Positions 1 to 5,992 of a DNA stretch of 9,648 nt are shown piece after piece; the stretch's first letter is position 1; every line of letters begins with the position of its first letter. The position numbers and the translations under genes are program-made. The DNA lies in the NCBI GenBank assembly GCA_044369995.1, contig JBILWG010000067.1, forward strand, positions 1-9,648. The letters are read 5' to 3'. Under the pieces are notes generated by a model that saw only the letters and a program-made list of their open reading frames with translations, searched no databases and was not told the origin of the DNA. Source of the stretch: F1-60-MAGs149 sp044369995 (GTDB lineage: Bacteria > Actinomycetota > Thermoleophilia > Gaiellales > F1-60-MAGs149).

Positions 1-287
1 CACGGCGAGCCGAGGGCTTCGCAACGCGGATCCGCACGCTGAAGCTGGGGACCGGCGAGTGGGTGCCCGCCTACGGCGGCGAGGTCGTCCTCCGAGACGG
101 AGCGCCGATCAGCCGCCTGCGCTCGGTCGCCTACGGCTACACGGTCGGCGCGATGCTGGCCTTCGCCTATCTGCCGCAGGAGCTCGCCGAGGGCGAGACG
201 GTCGAGATCGAGACGCTCGACGGCACCATCACCGCGACGATCGCCGCCGACCGTCTGGTCGACCCCGACGGGCTCGCCATGCGCTGA
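1..287 (+). CDS. 3' end of GcvT C-terminal domain protein (aminomethyltransferase / dimethylglycine-sarcosine dehydrogenase-like), 5' truncated
   Basis: Only the last 94 codons are in the window; the frame is open from base 3 to a TGA at 285-287 and the true start lies upstream. The visible peptide is the C-terminal beta-barrel of the GcvT family: a 'GGE-x4-DG' strand pair followed by an 'S-x5-YGY-x-VG-x3-AFAYLP' segment and a final strand rich in VEIE/TATI residues. In this family the C-terminal barrel follows a folate-binding domain that moves a methylene group from an N-methylated glycine onto tetrahydrofolate. The 'RDG-x4-LRSVAYGYTVG' pattern resembles the tail of FAD-linked sarcosine/dimethylglycine dehydrogenases more than the stand-alone glycine-cleavage T protein, but the missing N-terminus would decide this. 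It converges on the DedA gene with a gap of 39 bases. The protein family is fairly sure; the substrate is unknown. Confidence 0.8.
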   Translation, partial: RRAEGFATRIRTLKLGTGEWVPAYGGEVVLRDGAPISRLRSVAYGYTVGAMLAFAYLPQELAEGETVEIETLDGTITATIAADRLVDPDGLAMR

Positions 288-297
288 CGACGCGCGC

Positions 298-316
298 CGT
301 GGGATCGGGCCCCACG
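298..316. terminator. Weak hairpin between convergent genes
   Basis: A perfect 6-bp inverted repeat, CGTGGG / CCCACG with a 7-nt loop, fills part of the 39-bp gap between the convergent GcvT-domain and dedA genes. Position and symmetry fit a bidirectional terminator, but there is no T tract on either side and short GC-rich stems are common by chance here. Low confidence. Confidence 0.25.
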
Positions 317-326
317 CCGAGCCGGA

Positions 327-989
327 TCAGGCAGCGTGCTTGTTGGCGCTGCGCGCCTTCAGGCGGTGGACGCCGACCGGGACGATGCTGACGATCACGA
401 TCAGGATGATCGCGATCTCGAGGTTGTTCTTGATGAACGGGACGTTGCCGATCAGATAGCCGAGCAACGTCAGGCCGACGGCCCAGAGCAGCGCGCCGAC
501 CATGCTGTAGAAGGCGTAGCGCTTGAAGTCCATCTTGGCCGCACCGGCCAGCACCGTGATGAAGGTCCGCACGATCGCGATGAAGCGGCCCAGGACGATG
601 GCGACCGCGCCGTAGCGATTGAAGAACTCCTCGGTGTGGTCGATGTATTTCCTCTTGAAGATGCGCGAGTCCTCGCGTCTGAAGAGCGCTGGTCCTGTGT
701 GATACCCCACGGCATAGCCCACGAGGTTCCCCGCAATGGCGGCGACGAACAGGATCGCGCAGACGAGGGCGATCGGCATGTCGATCGTGCCGTTGCCGAC
801 GAACAGTCCGACGACGAAGAGGAGGGAGTCGCCCGGCAGGAAGAAGCCGAACAGGAGACCGCACTCCGCGAAGATGATCGCCGCGGCGACCCAGATGGCA
901 ATGGGACCCGCCGACTCCAGCAGGTTCTCCGGACTCAGCCACGAAATCGGGCTCGCGACGACCGGGGCGACGACGGAAGGAAAGCCCAC
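327..989 (-). CDS. DedA/VTT-family membrane protein
   Basis: A protein of 220 residues from the start chosen here, in the usual size range for DedA (SNARE-associated/VTT) proteins, which are inner-membrane proteins linked to lipid flipping, proton-motive force and envelope stress. Family hallmarks are the re-entrant motif 'FFLPGDSLLF' after the first hydrophobic segments, an 'AGNLVGYAVGYHTG' helix, and the second re-entrant motif 'GRFIAIVRTFITVLAGAAKM' with its conserved Gly-Arg-Phe and second Arg. A final hydrophobic helix precedes a basic tail. The frame is open to a GTG at 1007, but the GTG at 989 is preferred: it lies 6 nt after TACAGT (996-1001), the same leaderless spacing as other genes here, and no Shine-Dalgarno precedes 1007. 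It lies just downstream of the Rieske gene on the same strand (14 nt between that stop and the GTG at 1007), so co-transcription is also possible. Family call is secure; transported lipid unknown. Confidence 0.9.
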   Translation of the reverse strand: MGFPSVVAPVVASPISWLSPENLLESAGPIAIWVAAAIIFAECGLLFGFFLPGDSLLFVVGLFVGNGTIDMPIALVCAILFVAAIAGNLVGYAVGYHTGPALFRREDSRIFKRKYIDHTEEFFNRYGAVAIVLGRFIAIVRTFITVLAGAAKMDFKRYAFYSMVGALLWAVGLTLLGYLIGNVPFIKNNLEIAIILIVIVSIVPVGVHRLKARSANKHAA

Positions 990-995
990 GGCCAC

Positions 996-1001
996 ACTGT
1001 A
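996..1001 (-). promoter_or_regulatory. Candidate leaderless -10 box (TACAGT) for dedA-like gene
   Basis: TACAGT on the minus strand ends exactly 6 nt before an in-frame GTG (989). A -35-like TGAACA (4 of 6 to TTGACA) lies 17 bp further upstream at 1019-1024, overlapping the stop codon of the Rieske gene. If used, the mRNA would begin at or next to the start codon. Support is only by pattern. Confidence 0.35.
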
Positions 1002-1021
1002 CCCCACGTTCTGCGGGGTGT

Positions 1022-2005
1022 TCAGACCTCGGCGAGCCCCTGCATGTCAACGCCCTCGAGCCAGCGCCGGAACGCGATCGAGGAGAGGTCCGGCACCTTG
1101 ATGTGGAGCTCCTCCTTGAGCGACGTCGGGATCTCCTCCGGCCGGATGCTCTCGACGACGACGCGATCCTGCTCGAGGATGTGCAGGTAGTCGCTGACGA
1201 AGTTCGGGTTCGTCTCGACGAAGTTGCGGAACACGATGCGGAACACGCGCGTCTTCCGCGCCTCGGTCGGCGAGGCGATGACCATCACGCTGATGATGTC
1301 GTCGCTGCCCTCGGTGGTCACGTGCAGGTGCATCGTGAACGGGTAGACGTGGGTGTAGGTGTACGTGATGATCGCGTTCTGCGTCTGGTCGACGCTGCGC
1401 CAGAAGGCGTTCGGCACGACGAACCACTGGCCCCAGTCCTCGGCGTGCAGCTCGTACGGCTCCTGCTCGGGATGCTCGGGGTCGCCGAGCAGGTTCGGGT
1501 GCACGAACGGGAAGTGCGAGACGTCCATCGAGTTCTCGGTCGAGCGGCCGGCGCTCGTGTTCCACTCGAGGATGCTGAACAGCTCGCTCGTGTAGGCCGG
1601 GTCGGTGTCGAGATCGAGCGGGATGTGCGGGATGTCCTGGATCGGCTCCTCGAGCGCGACCCAGACGACGCCGTACTTCTCGGCGACGCGGTACGCGATC
1701 GCACGGGCGGCGGCGGGAATCGGCTTGCCGGGCTGGGCGGGGATCTTCACGCACGCGCCGGCGGCGTCGTACTCCCAGCCGTGGTACGGGCACACGATGC
1801 AGCCGTTCCGCACCTCGCCGAGCGAGAGCGCGGCGCCGCGGTGGACGCAGAGGTCCTTGAAGACGCTGATGCCGTCCCCGGTGCGGAAGGCGACGAGGTG
1901 CTGGTCGAGCAGCGTGAAGCGCCGCGGCTGCTCGGTGACCTCCTCGACGGACGCGAGCGGGTGCCAGAACTGCGAGAGGCGCTTGGACTGCGAAGCGAGG
2001 GGCAT
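1022..2005 (-). CDS. Rieske [2Fe-2S] non-heme iron oxygenase, alpha subunit
   Basis: 327 residues, the size of the single-component-alpha Rieske oxygenases (vanillate demethylase / dicamba monooxygenase / phthalate-oxygenase type). These use electrons from a separate reductase to activate O2 for hydroxylation or O-/N-dealkylation. The Rieske cluster ligands are visible as C53-V-H55 and C72-P-Y-H75. The catalytic domain has the mononuclear iron motif 'N158-S-M-D161-V-S-H164-x4-H169', with D161 as the bridging Asp and H164/H169 as iron ligands. D280 in 'LEQDRVVVES' is the likely third ligand. All key residues are present, so the enzyme looks active. The ATG at 2005 is chosen because it lies 6 nt after the -10-like TAATCT; no Shine-Dalgarno is seen. 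No ferredoxin or reductase gene is nearby, so the partner must be encoded elsewhere. It precedes the dedA-like gene. Substrate cannot be deduced. Confidence 0.93.
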   Translation of the reverse strand: MPLASQSKRLSQFWHPLASVEEVTEQPRRFTLLDQHLVAFRTGDGISVFKDLCVHRGAALSLGEVRNGCIVCPYHGWEYDAAGACVKIPAQPGKPIPAAARAIAYRVAEKYGVVWVALEEPIQDIPHIPLDLDTDPAYTSELFSILEWNTSAGRSTENSMDVSHFPFVHPNLLGDPEHPEQEPYELHAEDWGQWFVVPNAFWRSVDQTQNAIITYTYTHVYPFTMHLHVTTEGSDDIISVMVIASPTEARKTRVFRIVFRNFVETNPNFVSDYLHILEQDRVVVESIRPEEIPTSLKEELHIKVPDLSSIAFRRWLEGVDMQGLAEV

Positions 2006-2011
2006 GCGGCG

Positions 2012-2017
2012 AGATTA
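2012..2017 (-). promoter_or_regulatory. Candidate leaderless -10 box (TAATCT) for the Rieske oxygenase gene
   Basis: TAATCT on the minus strand fits the actinobacterial TANNNT consensus and is separated from the ATG at 2005 by exactly 6 nt, so transcription would start on the A of the start codon. No good -35 hexamer is seen at 17 bp (GTGCCC). The gene has no Shine-Dalgarno, which agrees with a leaderless message. Confidence 0.5.
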
Positions 2018-2053
2018 GTCGCTCCCAGCGCATGGGGCACGCAGCGATCCGCG

Positions 2054-2143
2054 CACGACCCGATGATCGCCGCGACCGGCCGCACCATCGTCACGCACGA
2101 CCAGCGCGGCTTCGCCGACCTGCCGAACGTGCGCGTGCGCTAG
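2054..2143 (+). pseudogene. C-terminal remnant of a VapC-type PIN-domain toxin
   Basis: About 30 codons ending at a TAG (2141-2143) read HDPMIAATGRTIVTHD followed by a GFADLPNVRVR tail. This is the typical C-terminal end of PIN-domain RNase toxins: a 'hD-x2-IAAT' helix with a conserved acidic residue, then 'TIVTHD' with the last conserved Asp and a 'GF-x-x-LP-x-V-R-V' tail. The four to six residues that normally lie between IAAT and G-R-T-I-V are missing, suggesting an internal in-frame deletion. The N-terminal half with the first PIN acidic residue is absent: upstream lies the Rieske gene on the other strand. No VapB antitoxin is seen. I read it as a degraded toxin gene. Its stop overlaps the stop of the amidotransferase gene within CTAG. 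Confidence 0.6.
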
Positions 2144-2862
2144 GAGCGGCCGTACTCGAGCGCGTGATCCATCCACGCGTCGATCAGCGTGCGGGCATGG
2201 GGGAGCATGCGGTCGGAGTGCTTCGCGACGCCGGCGAGCAGCTGGTCGAGGCCGCCCGGTCCGAGCACATTCTCGGCAGCGGTCTTGTACGCCGGGACGC
2301 GGGACCACTCGTCGGCCAGTGCCGCATCGACCTCGAGGTGGAACTGCACGCCGTAGGCGACCTCGCCGAAGCGGAAGCCCTGGTTCGCGTACTGCGGGCT
2401 CGAGAACAGCGACACGGCGCCCGTGGGCAGGTCGAACGTATCGCCGTGCCACTGCAGCGTGGTGAAGCGCTCCGGCAGGATCGAGGCGACCGGATCGGAG
2501 CCGCCGTCCTCCGTGCGCATCACCTCGAGCAGGCCGACCTCGGGAGCGGCCCCGGGGTAGACGCGCGCGCCCAGCGCGGCGGCCAGCAGCTGCACGCCGA
2601 GGCAGGCGCCGAAGAAGGGCAGCCCGGCCCGCACCGCGTCGCCGATCAGCTGCCTCTCGGCCACCAGCCATGGATAGGCGTCGTCCTCGTAGACCCCCAT
2701 CGGGCCGCCCATCGCGACGATCGCGCCGAAATCACGCCAATCGGGCAGCGACTCGCCCTCGTCGACCTCGACGGTGTGGAGCGTGTGACCGCGCGACGTC
2801 AGCACGGTGCCGTACTCGGCCGGAGGTTCGCAGGCGATGTGCTGGAGCACGAGGATATCCAT
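2140..2862 (-). CDS. Class I glutamine amidotransferase-like protein
   Basis: 240 residues, a stand-alone class I (triad) glutamine amidotransferase domain similar to the GuaA N-terminal domain and to the 'type 1 glutamine amidotransferase' proteins of actinobacteria. The nucleophile lies in 'FFGAC87LGVQ', and the remaining triad is in 'YGVQFH175LE177'. An oxyanion-type 'GGPMGVYEDD' strand-loop lies at 52-61. With a complete Cys-His-Glu triad it should release ammonia from glutamine or act as a related gamma-glutamyl hydrolase; the acceptor is unknown as no synthetase domain or partner gene is adjacent. The ATG at 2862 is chosen because TAGAAT lies 6 nt before it. It follows the MMPL gene on the same strand with a 32-bp gap, so both read-through and its own promoter are possible. 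Its stop shares a CTAG with the toxin remnant on the other strand. Confidence 0.9.
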   Translation of the reverse strand: MDILVLQHIACEPPAEYGTVLTSRGHTLHTVEVDEGESLPDWRDFGAIVAMGGPMGVYEDDAYPWLVAERQLIGDAVRAGLPFFGACLGVQLLAAALGARVYPGAAPEVGLLEVMRTEDGGSDPVASILPERFTTLQWHGDTFDLPTGAVSLFSSPQYANQGFRFGEVAYGVQFHLEVDAALADEWSRVPAYKTAAENVLGPGGLDQLLAGVAKHSDRMLPHARTLIDAWMDHALEYGRS

Positions 2863-2868
2863 GCACCG

Positions 2869-2874
2869 ATTCTA
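2869..2874 (-). promoter_or_regulatory. Candidate leaderless -10 box (TAGAAT) for the amidotransferase gene
   Basis: TAGAAT on the minus strand matches the TATAAT consensus at 5 of 6 positions and is followed by 6 nt and the ATG at 2862. It sits in the 32-bp gap after the MMPL stop codon. No clear -35 is present (CTGAGC at 2893-2898 is a weak match). No Shine-Dalgarno is seen. Confidence 0.5.
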
Positions 2875-2894
2875 GCCGCCGAGCGCCCGCCGGC

Positions 2895-5021
2895 TCAGTC
2901 CGGCGGCGGCGACGTGTGCGTCGGGACGCGTCCCGGCCACCACGAGCGGTCGCCGACCCAGACGGCCAGCGCCGGCACGAGCAGCGTCCGCACCACGAAC
3001 GTGTCGATCAGCACGCCGAGGGCGACGCCGAACCCGAGCTGGAAGAGCGCCTCGAGCGGCAGCGTCATCAGCACCAGGAACGTGCCGGCGAGGATCAGAC
3101 CGGCACTGGTGATCACGCCGCCCGTCGTCTCGAGCGCCCGCAGCACAGCCGGCCGCATCGGCATGGCATCGGCCTCCTCGCGGATGCGCGAGACGAGGAA
3201 GATGTTGTAGTCGACACCGAGCGCGACGGCGAACAGGAAGAGGAACGTCGCGTAGCCGGGGTCGACGCCGGGGCTGTCGAACACGTGCAGGAAGATCAGG
3301 TACGACAGGCCGAGCGTCGCGAAGTAGGACAGGATCACCGTGGCGATCAGGTACAGCGGTGCGATCACGGCGCGCAGCAGCAGGATCAGGATGATCAGGA
3401 TCAGCAGGAGCGTCAGCGGCACGATCAGTCGCGCGTCGCGGTTGACCGCCTGGTCGGTGTCGTACTCCTGCGCGGTCGGACCGCCGACGATGGCCGAGCC
3501 ACCCGCGCCGGTGGCGGCCGCCTCGGCGATGCCGCGGATGCGGGGGATCGAGGCTTCCGCGGCGTCCGTATACGGATCACTGGTGAGCACGACCTCGAGC
3601 ACCTGCGCCGAGCCGTCGGTGGCGAGCAGGCCCGGGCGCACCGCGGCCACATCCGCGGAGTCGGCCTGCAGTGCGCCGATAACGGCGCCGGTGGTGGCCT
3701 CCAGCGATTCCTTCGGCGCGTCGACGATCACCTGCGTCGTCGCGAGCTCGCCGGGCGGCAGCGCCTTCGACAGGGCGATCTGGCCTTGGATCGACTCGGG
3801 CTTCTCGCGGAAGCCACCGCCGATGCCGAGCCCGCCCGGATTCGACAGCAGGCCGAGCACGCACACGAGCAGCACGGCCGTGACGGTGACGATCGTCGCG
3901 ACGGGCTTGCCCGTCACGTACTCGCCGACGCGGTGGTAGAGCGAGCGGCGCGAGCGGTCCTCGGCGCCGAAGCGCGGCACGGCCGGCCAGAACGAGCCGC
4001 GCCCGATGATCGTGAGCAGCGCGGGCAGCAGCGTGAGGCCCGCGATCATCGTGATCGCGACGCCGATGGCCAGCACCGGGCCCTGGTTGCGCGTGCTCGA
4101 GAGGTCGGCGACGAGCAGCACCAGCATCGCCGCCACGACCGTGCCACCGGCCGACAGGATCGCCGGGCCGGAGCGGGCGACCGCGTGCTGCATGGCGTCG
4201 TGGCGATCCTCGCGGACGCGCAATTCCTCGCGGTAGCGGGCGATCAGATAGATGCAGTAATCCGTGCCCGCGCCGAACATCAGGATGATCAGGATCCCCG
4301 TCGCCTGGCCGTTGATCGGCAGATCGAACGCCTTGACCACGAAGTACACGACGCCACCGGCGATCGAGTACGCGACGCCGACGACGACCAGCGGCACGAG
4401 CGCGATGATCGGCGAGCGGTAGATCAGGAGCAGCAGGACGAGGATCAGGATCGTCGTGCCGATCAGCAGCTTGCCGTCGATGTTGCCGAACACCTCGACC
4501 GCGTCGACGGTGATGCCCGCCGGGCCGGAGACGTAGACATCGAGCCCGGGCGCCGCGTCGGCCTGGGCGATCTCGCGCATGTCCTTGACGATCGGCTCGA
4601 TCGCGTCGATCACCTGCGCCGTCAGCGGCACGATCATGATCGCCGTCGTGCCGTCCTCGGACAGCAGGCCCTGCTGGGCGGCGGCGGGGCCGAGCGGCGA
4701 CTGGATCGGCGCGTGGTCGGGCAAGGCGGCGAAGGCCTCCTCATCGGCGGCGATCACCGCGCGGTCCGCATCGTTGAGGCCGTCGGGGTTCTGGTAGACG
4801 ACGAGCGCGGGGATCGTGCGTCCGTTGTCGAAGCGGGACCGCAGCTCCTCGAGCGCCTTGGTGGAGTCGGCGCCGGCGGGCAGGAACGTCGTCGAGTCGT
4901 TCTGGGTGACGGAGTTCAGCTTCGACTGGAACGAGCCGAAGCCCGCCGCGAGGATGATCCAGGCGAGCAGGACGAGCCACTTCGAGCGGCGGCCGGTGAC
5001 GATGCGGGAGAGCGTCTGCAT
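2895..5021 (-). CDS. MMPL-family RND-type membrane transporter
   Basis: 708 residues with the internal duplication of MMPL/YdfJ-type RND permeases, which export lipids, siderophores or drugs using the proton gradient. Layout: TM1 at about 15-32; first extracytoplasmic porter loop about 33-183; a helix bundle about 184-340; a TM at about 373-392; second porter loop about 393-530; a second helix bundle about 531-690; short cytosolic tail. Both repeats keep the proton-relay Asp-Tyr pair: 'GAGTD254Y255CIYL' and 'ALGVD604Y605NIFL'. Each is followed by an Arg-rich 'R-x-REE' segment. The ATG at 5021 has a Shine-Dalgarno (GAGGT) 7 nt upstream, the only clear one in the window. It is divergent from the nucleosidase gene and precedes the amidotransferase gene. 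Intact, with no large C-terminal domain as in mycobacterial MmpL3. Cargo unknown. Confidence 0.93.
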   Translation of the reverse strand: MQTLSRIVTGRRSKWLVLLAWIILAAGFGSFQSKLNSVTQNDSTTFLPAGADSTKALEELRSRFDNGRTIPALVVYQNPDGLNDADRAVIAADEEAFAALPDHAPIQSPLGPAAAQQGLLSEDGTTAIMIVPLTAQVIDAIEPIVKDMREIAQADAAPGLDVYVSGPAGITVDAVEVFGNIDGKLLIGTTILILVLLLLIYRSPIIALVPLVVVGVAYSIAGGVVYFVVKAFDLPINGQATGILIILMFGAGTDYCIYLIARYREELRVREDRHDAMQHAVARSGPAILSAGGTVVAAMLVLLVADLSSTRNQGPVLAIGVAITMIAGLTLLPALLTIIGRGSFWPAVPRFGAEDRSRRSLYHRVGEYVTGKPVATIVTVTAVLLVCVLGLLSNPGGLGIGGGFREKPESIQGQIALSKALPPGELATTQVIVDAPKESLEATTGAVIGALQADSADVAAVRPGLLATDGSAQVLEVVLTSDPYTDAAEASIPRIRGIAEAAATGAGGSAIVGGPTAQEYDTDQAVNRDARLIVPLTLLLILIILILLLRAVIAPLYLIATVILSYFATLGLSYLIFLHVFDSPGVDPGYATFLFLFAVALGVDYNIFLVSRIREEADAMPMRPAVLRALETTGGVITSAGLILAGTFLVLMTLPLEALFQLGFGVALGVLIDTFVVRTLLVPALAVWVGDRSWWPGRVPTHTSPPPD

Positions 5022-5028
5022 GGGGGAG

Positions 5029-5033
5029 ACCTC
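5029..5033 (-). promoter_or_regulatory. Ribosome binding site of the MMPL transporter
   Basis: GAGGT on the minus strand, 7 nt before the ATG at 5021, is a good match to the anti-Shine-Dalgarno and fixes the start. It stands out because the other gene starts in this window lack such a site. A possible -10 (GATAGT, 5052-5057) further upstream would give a leader of about 24 nt. Confidence 0.6.
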
Positions 5034-5069
5034 GGACGGGGTTGCGACCGGACTATCGCACGGCGACAG

Positions 5070-5088
5070 GTCGCGGTTCAGCCGCGAC
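5070..5088. promoter_or_regulatory. Inverted repeat in divergent MMPL / nucleosidase promoter region
   Basis: A perfect 7-bp inverted repeat, GTCGCGG-N5-CCGCGAC, lies in the 85-bp gap between the divergent transporter and nucleosidase genes. It covers the expected -35 positions of both: the nucleosidase -10-like GATCAT is at 5095-5100 and a transporter -10-like GATAGT at 5052-5057 (minus strand). It could be an operator for a dimeric repressor. GC-rich composition makes such symmetry fairly likely by chance. Confidence 0.3.
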
Positions 5089-5094
5089 TCGTGG

Positions 5095-5100
5095 GATCAT
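5095..5100 (+). promoter_or_regulatory. Candidate leaderless -10 box (GATCAT) for the nucleosidase gene
   Basis: GATCAT matches TATAAT at 4 of 6 positions but lacks the first T of TANNNT. It is placed exactly 6 nt before the ATG at 5107, the same spacing as at other starts here. No Shine-Dalgarno precedes this ATG. Confidence 0.35.
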
Positions 5101-5106
5101 GCCGTC

Positions 5107-5649
5107 ATGCACGTCCTCGTCGTCGCCGCCACACCCGGAGAGCTGGAGTGGGTGGAGGGCGCGGAGACGCTGGTGGTGGGGATCGGTCCGATCGAGGCGG
5201 CGATCGCGATGGCGCGTCGCCTCGCCGTCGCACCGCCCGACGCGATCCTCCACGTCGGCATCGCGGGCGCTCGCACCGGCAGCGGCCTGGCGATCGGCGA
5301 GGTCGTGGTCGGCACCGCCGCGCGCTACGCCGATCTCCACGCGGCCATCCCCGTCGTGCACGAGTGCCGGCCCGACGCGGCGCTGGTCGCACGCGTCACC
5401 GCGCTGCTGCCCGCGGCTCGGCTCCTGCCGATCGCGACGACGGCGCGCGTCGGCGGCGGCGACTGCGACGTGGAGGCGATGGAGGGCTTCGGCATCCTCC
5501 GCGCGGCCGAGCAGGCAGGTGTGCCCGCCGTCGAGGTGCGCGCGATCTCGAACCTGGTCGAGGAGCAGGATCGCACCAAGTGGGACTTCCCCGCCGGGCT
5601 CGCCGCCGTCGCCGACGCGGGCCGCGTCGTGCTCGACGGCCTCCGCTAG
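5107..5649 (+). CDS. mqnB: Futalosine hydrolase-like nucleosidase (MqnB/MTAN family)
   Basis: 180 residues of the purine nucleosidase/MTAN superfamily. The N-terminal strand 'MHVLVVAATPGELEW' has Glu12 where the family keeps a catalytic Glu. 'HVGIAGA' and 'GSGLAIGEVVVGTAARYADL' form the ribose/phosphate-site loops. 'VEAMEGFGIL' (E123, M125, E126) is the nucleoside-binding Met-Glu motif. The C-terminus has 'VRAISN149LVEEQDRTKWDF', where Asn replaces the catalytic Asp of methylthioadenosine nucleosidases and the 'DR-x2-WD' follows, as in futalosine hydrolase. MqnB splits futalosine into hypoxanthine and dehypoxanthine futalosine in the futalosine route to menaquinone. At 180 residues it is somewhat short. 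No other mqn gene is in the window, so the assignment rests on motifs alone. Its stop overlaps that of the FmdB gene in a shared CTAG. Confidence 0.75.
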   Translation: MHVLVVAATPGELEWVEGAETLVVGIGPIEAAIAMARRLAVAPPDAILHVGIAGARTGSGLAIGEVVVGTAARYADLHAAIPVVHECRPDAALVARVTALLPAARLLPIATTARVGGGDCDVEAMEGFGILRAAEQAGVPAVEVRAISNLVEEQDRTKWDFPAGLAAVADAGRVVLDGLR

Positions 5650-5960
5650 TCGGAGGACGTGGTCGAGGAGTCCGAGGACTTCGACGAGGTGGTCGACGAG
5701 CCGGCGTCGGCCTTCTTCGGCTCGCTCGCGTCGGCCTTCTTGGCGTCGCCGGAGTCGGCCTTCTCCTTCGACGCGCGCTTGCCGCCCTTGCCGTAGTCCG
5801 TCGAGTAGTAGCCCGAGCCCTTGAAGTGAATCGGCGGCGCGAACAGGACGCGCTCGACCCTCTTGCCGCAGGTCGGGCACTTCTTCAGCGGCGGGTCGGT
5901 CATCTTCGCGAAGATCTCGGTCACGTGGCCTTCGGCGCAGCGATAATCGTAGGTCGGCAC
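5646..5960 (-). CDS. FmdB-family zinc ribbon protein with repeat tail
   Basis: 104 residues starting at the GTG at 5960, which gives the canonical (M)PTYDYRC start of FmdB putative regulatory proteins; the frame extends further upstream to 6044, but that would run through the operator region and add an unconserved segment. The zinc ribbon spans about residues 1-50. Its likely ligands are C8, H12, C28 and C31: the first knuckle is C-x3-H rather than C-x2-C. 'FKGSGYYSTDYGK' is the family's usual end of the core. After residue 60 comes a low-complexity tail with three 8-residue units, each starting (E/K)KAD, and then a Ser/Thr/Asp-rich end. TATAGT (5968-5973, minus strand) ends 7 nt before the GTG, again suggesting a leaderless message. 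Role of FmdB proteins is poorly known; nucleic acid binding is assumed. Confidence 0.88.
   Translation of the reverse strand: MPTYDYRCAEGHVTEIFAKMTDPPLKKCPTCGKRVERVLFAPPIHFKGSGYYSTDYGKGGKRASKEKADSGDAKKADASEPKKADAGSSTTSSKSSDSSTTSSD
5705..5776 (-). repeat. Three 24-bp tandem units in the fmdB tail
   Basis: A core of 11-12 bases (plus strand GTCGGCCTTCT) recurs at 5706, 5730 and 5754, an exact 24-bp period. It encodes three 8-residue units in the FmdB protein: (E/K)KAD followed by four variable residues. The variable halves have diverged, so the repeats are not recent copies. Outer limits are approximate. Confidence 0.65.
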
Positions 5961-5967
5961 GGCGCAA

Positions 5968-5973
5968 ACTATA
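5968..5973 (-). promoter_or_regulatory. Candidate leaderless -10 box (TATAGT) for the FmdB gene
   Basis: TATAGT on the minus strand matches TATAAT at 5 of 6 and is one of the few AT-rich spots in the window. It ends 7 nt before the GTG start at 5960. The -35 position at 17 bp (5991-5996) falls inside the left arm of the CIRCE-like inverted repeat, so binding there would be expected to repress. Confidence 0.5.
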
Positions 5974-5992
5974 GCGCGGGAGCCGATCTCGC

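Noticed and set aside
3376..3412. Repeated GGATCAG-type units in the MMPL gene
   Set aside because: They encode an Ile/Leu-rich transmembrane helix; the repeat follows from codon choice and is not a separate element.
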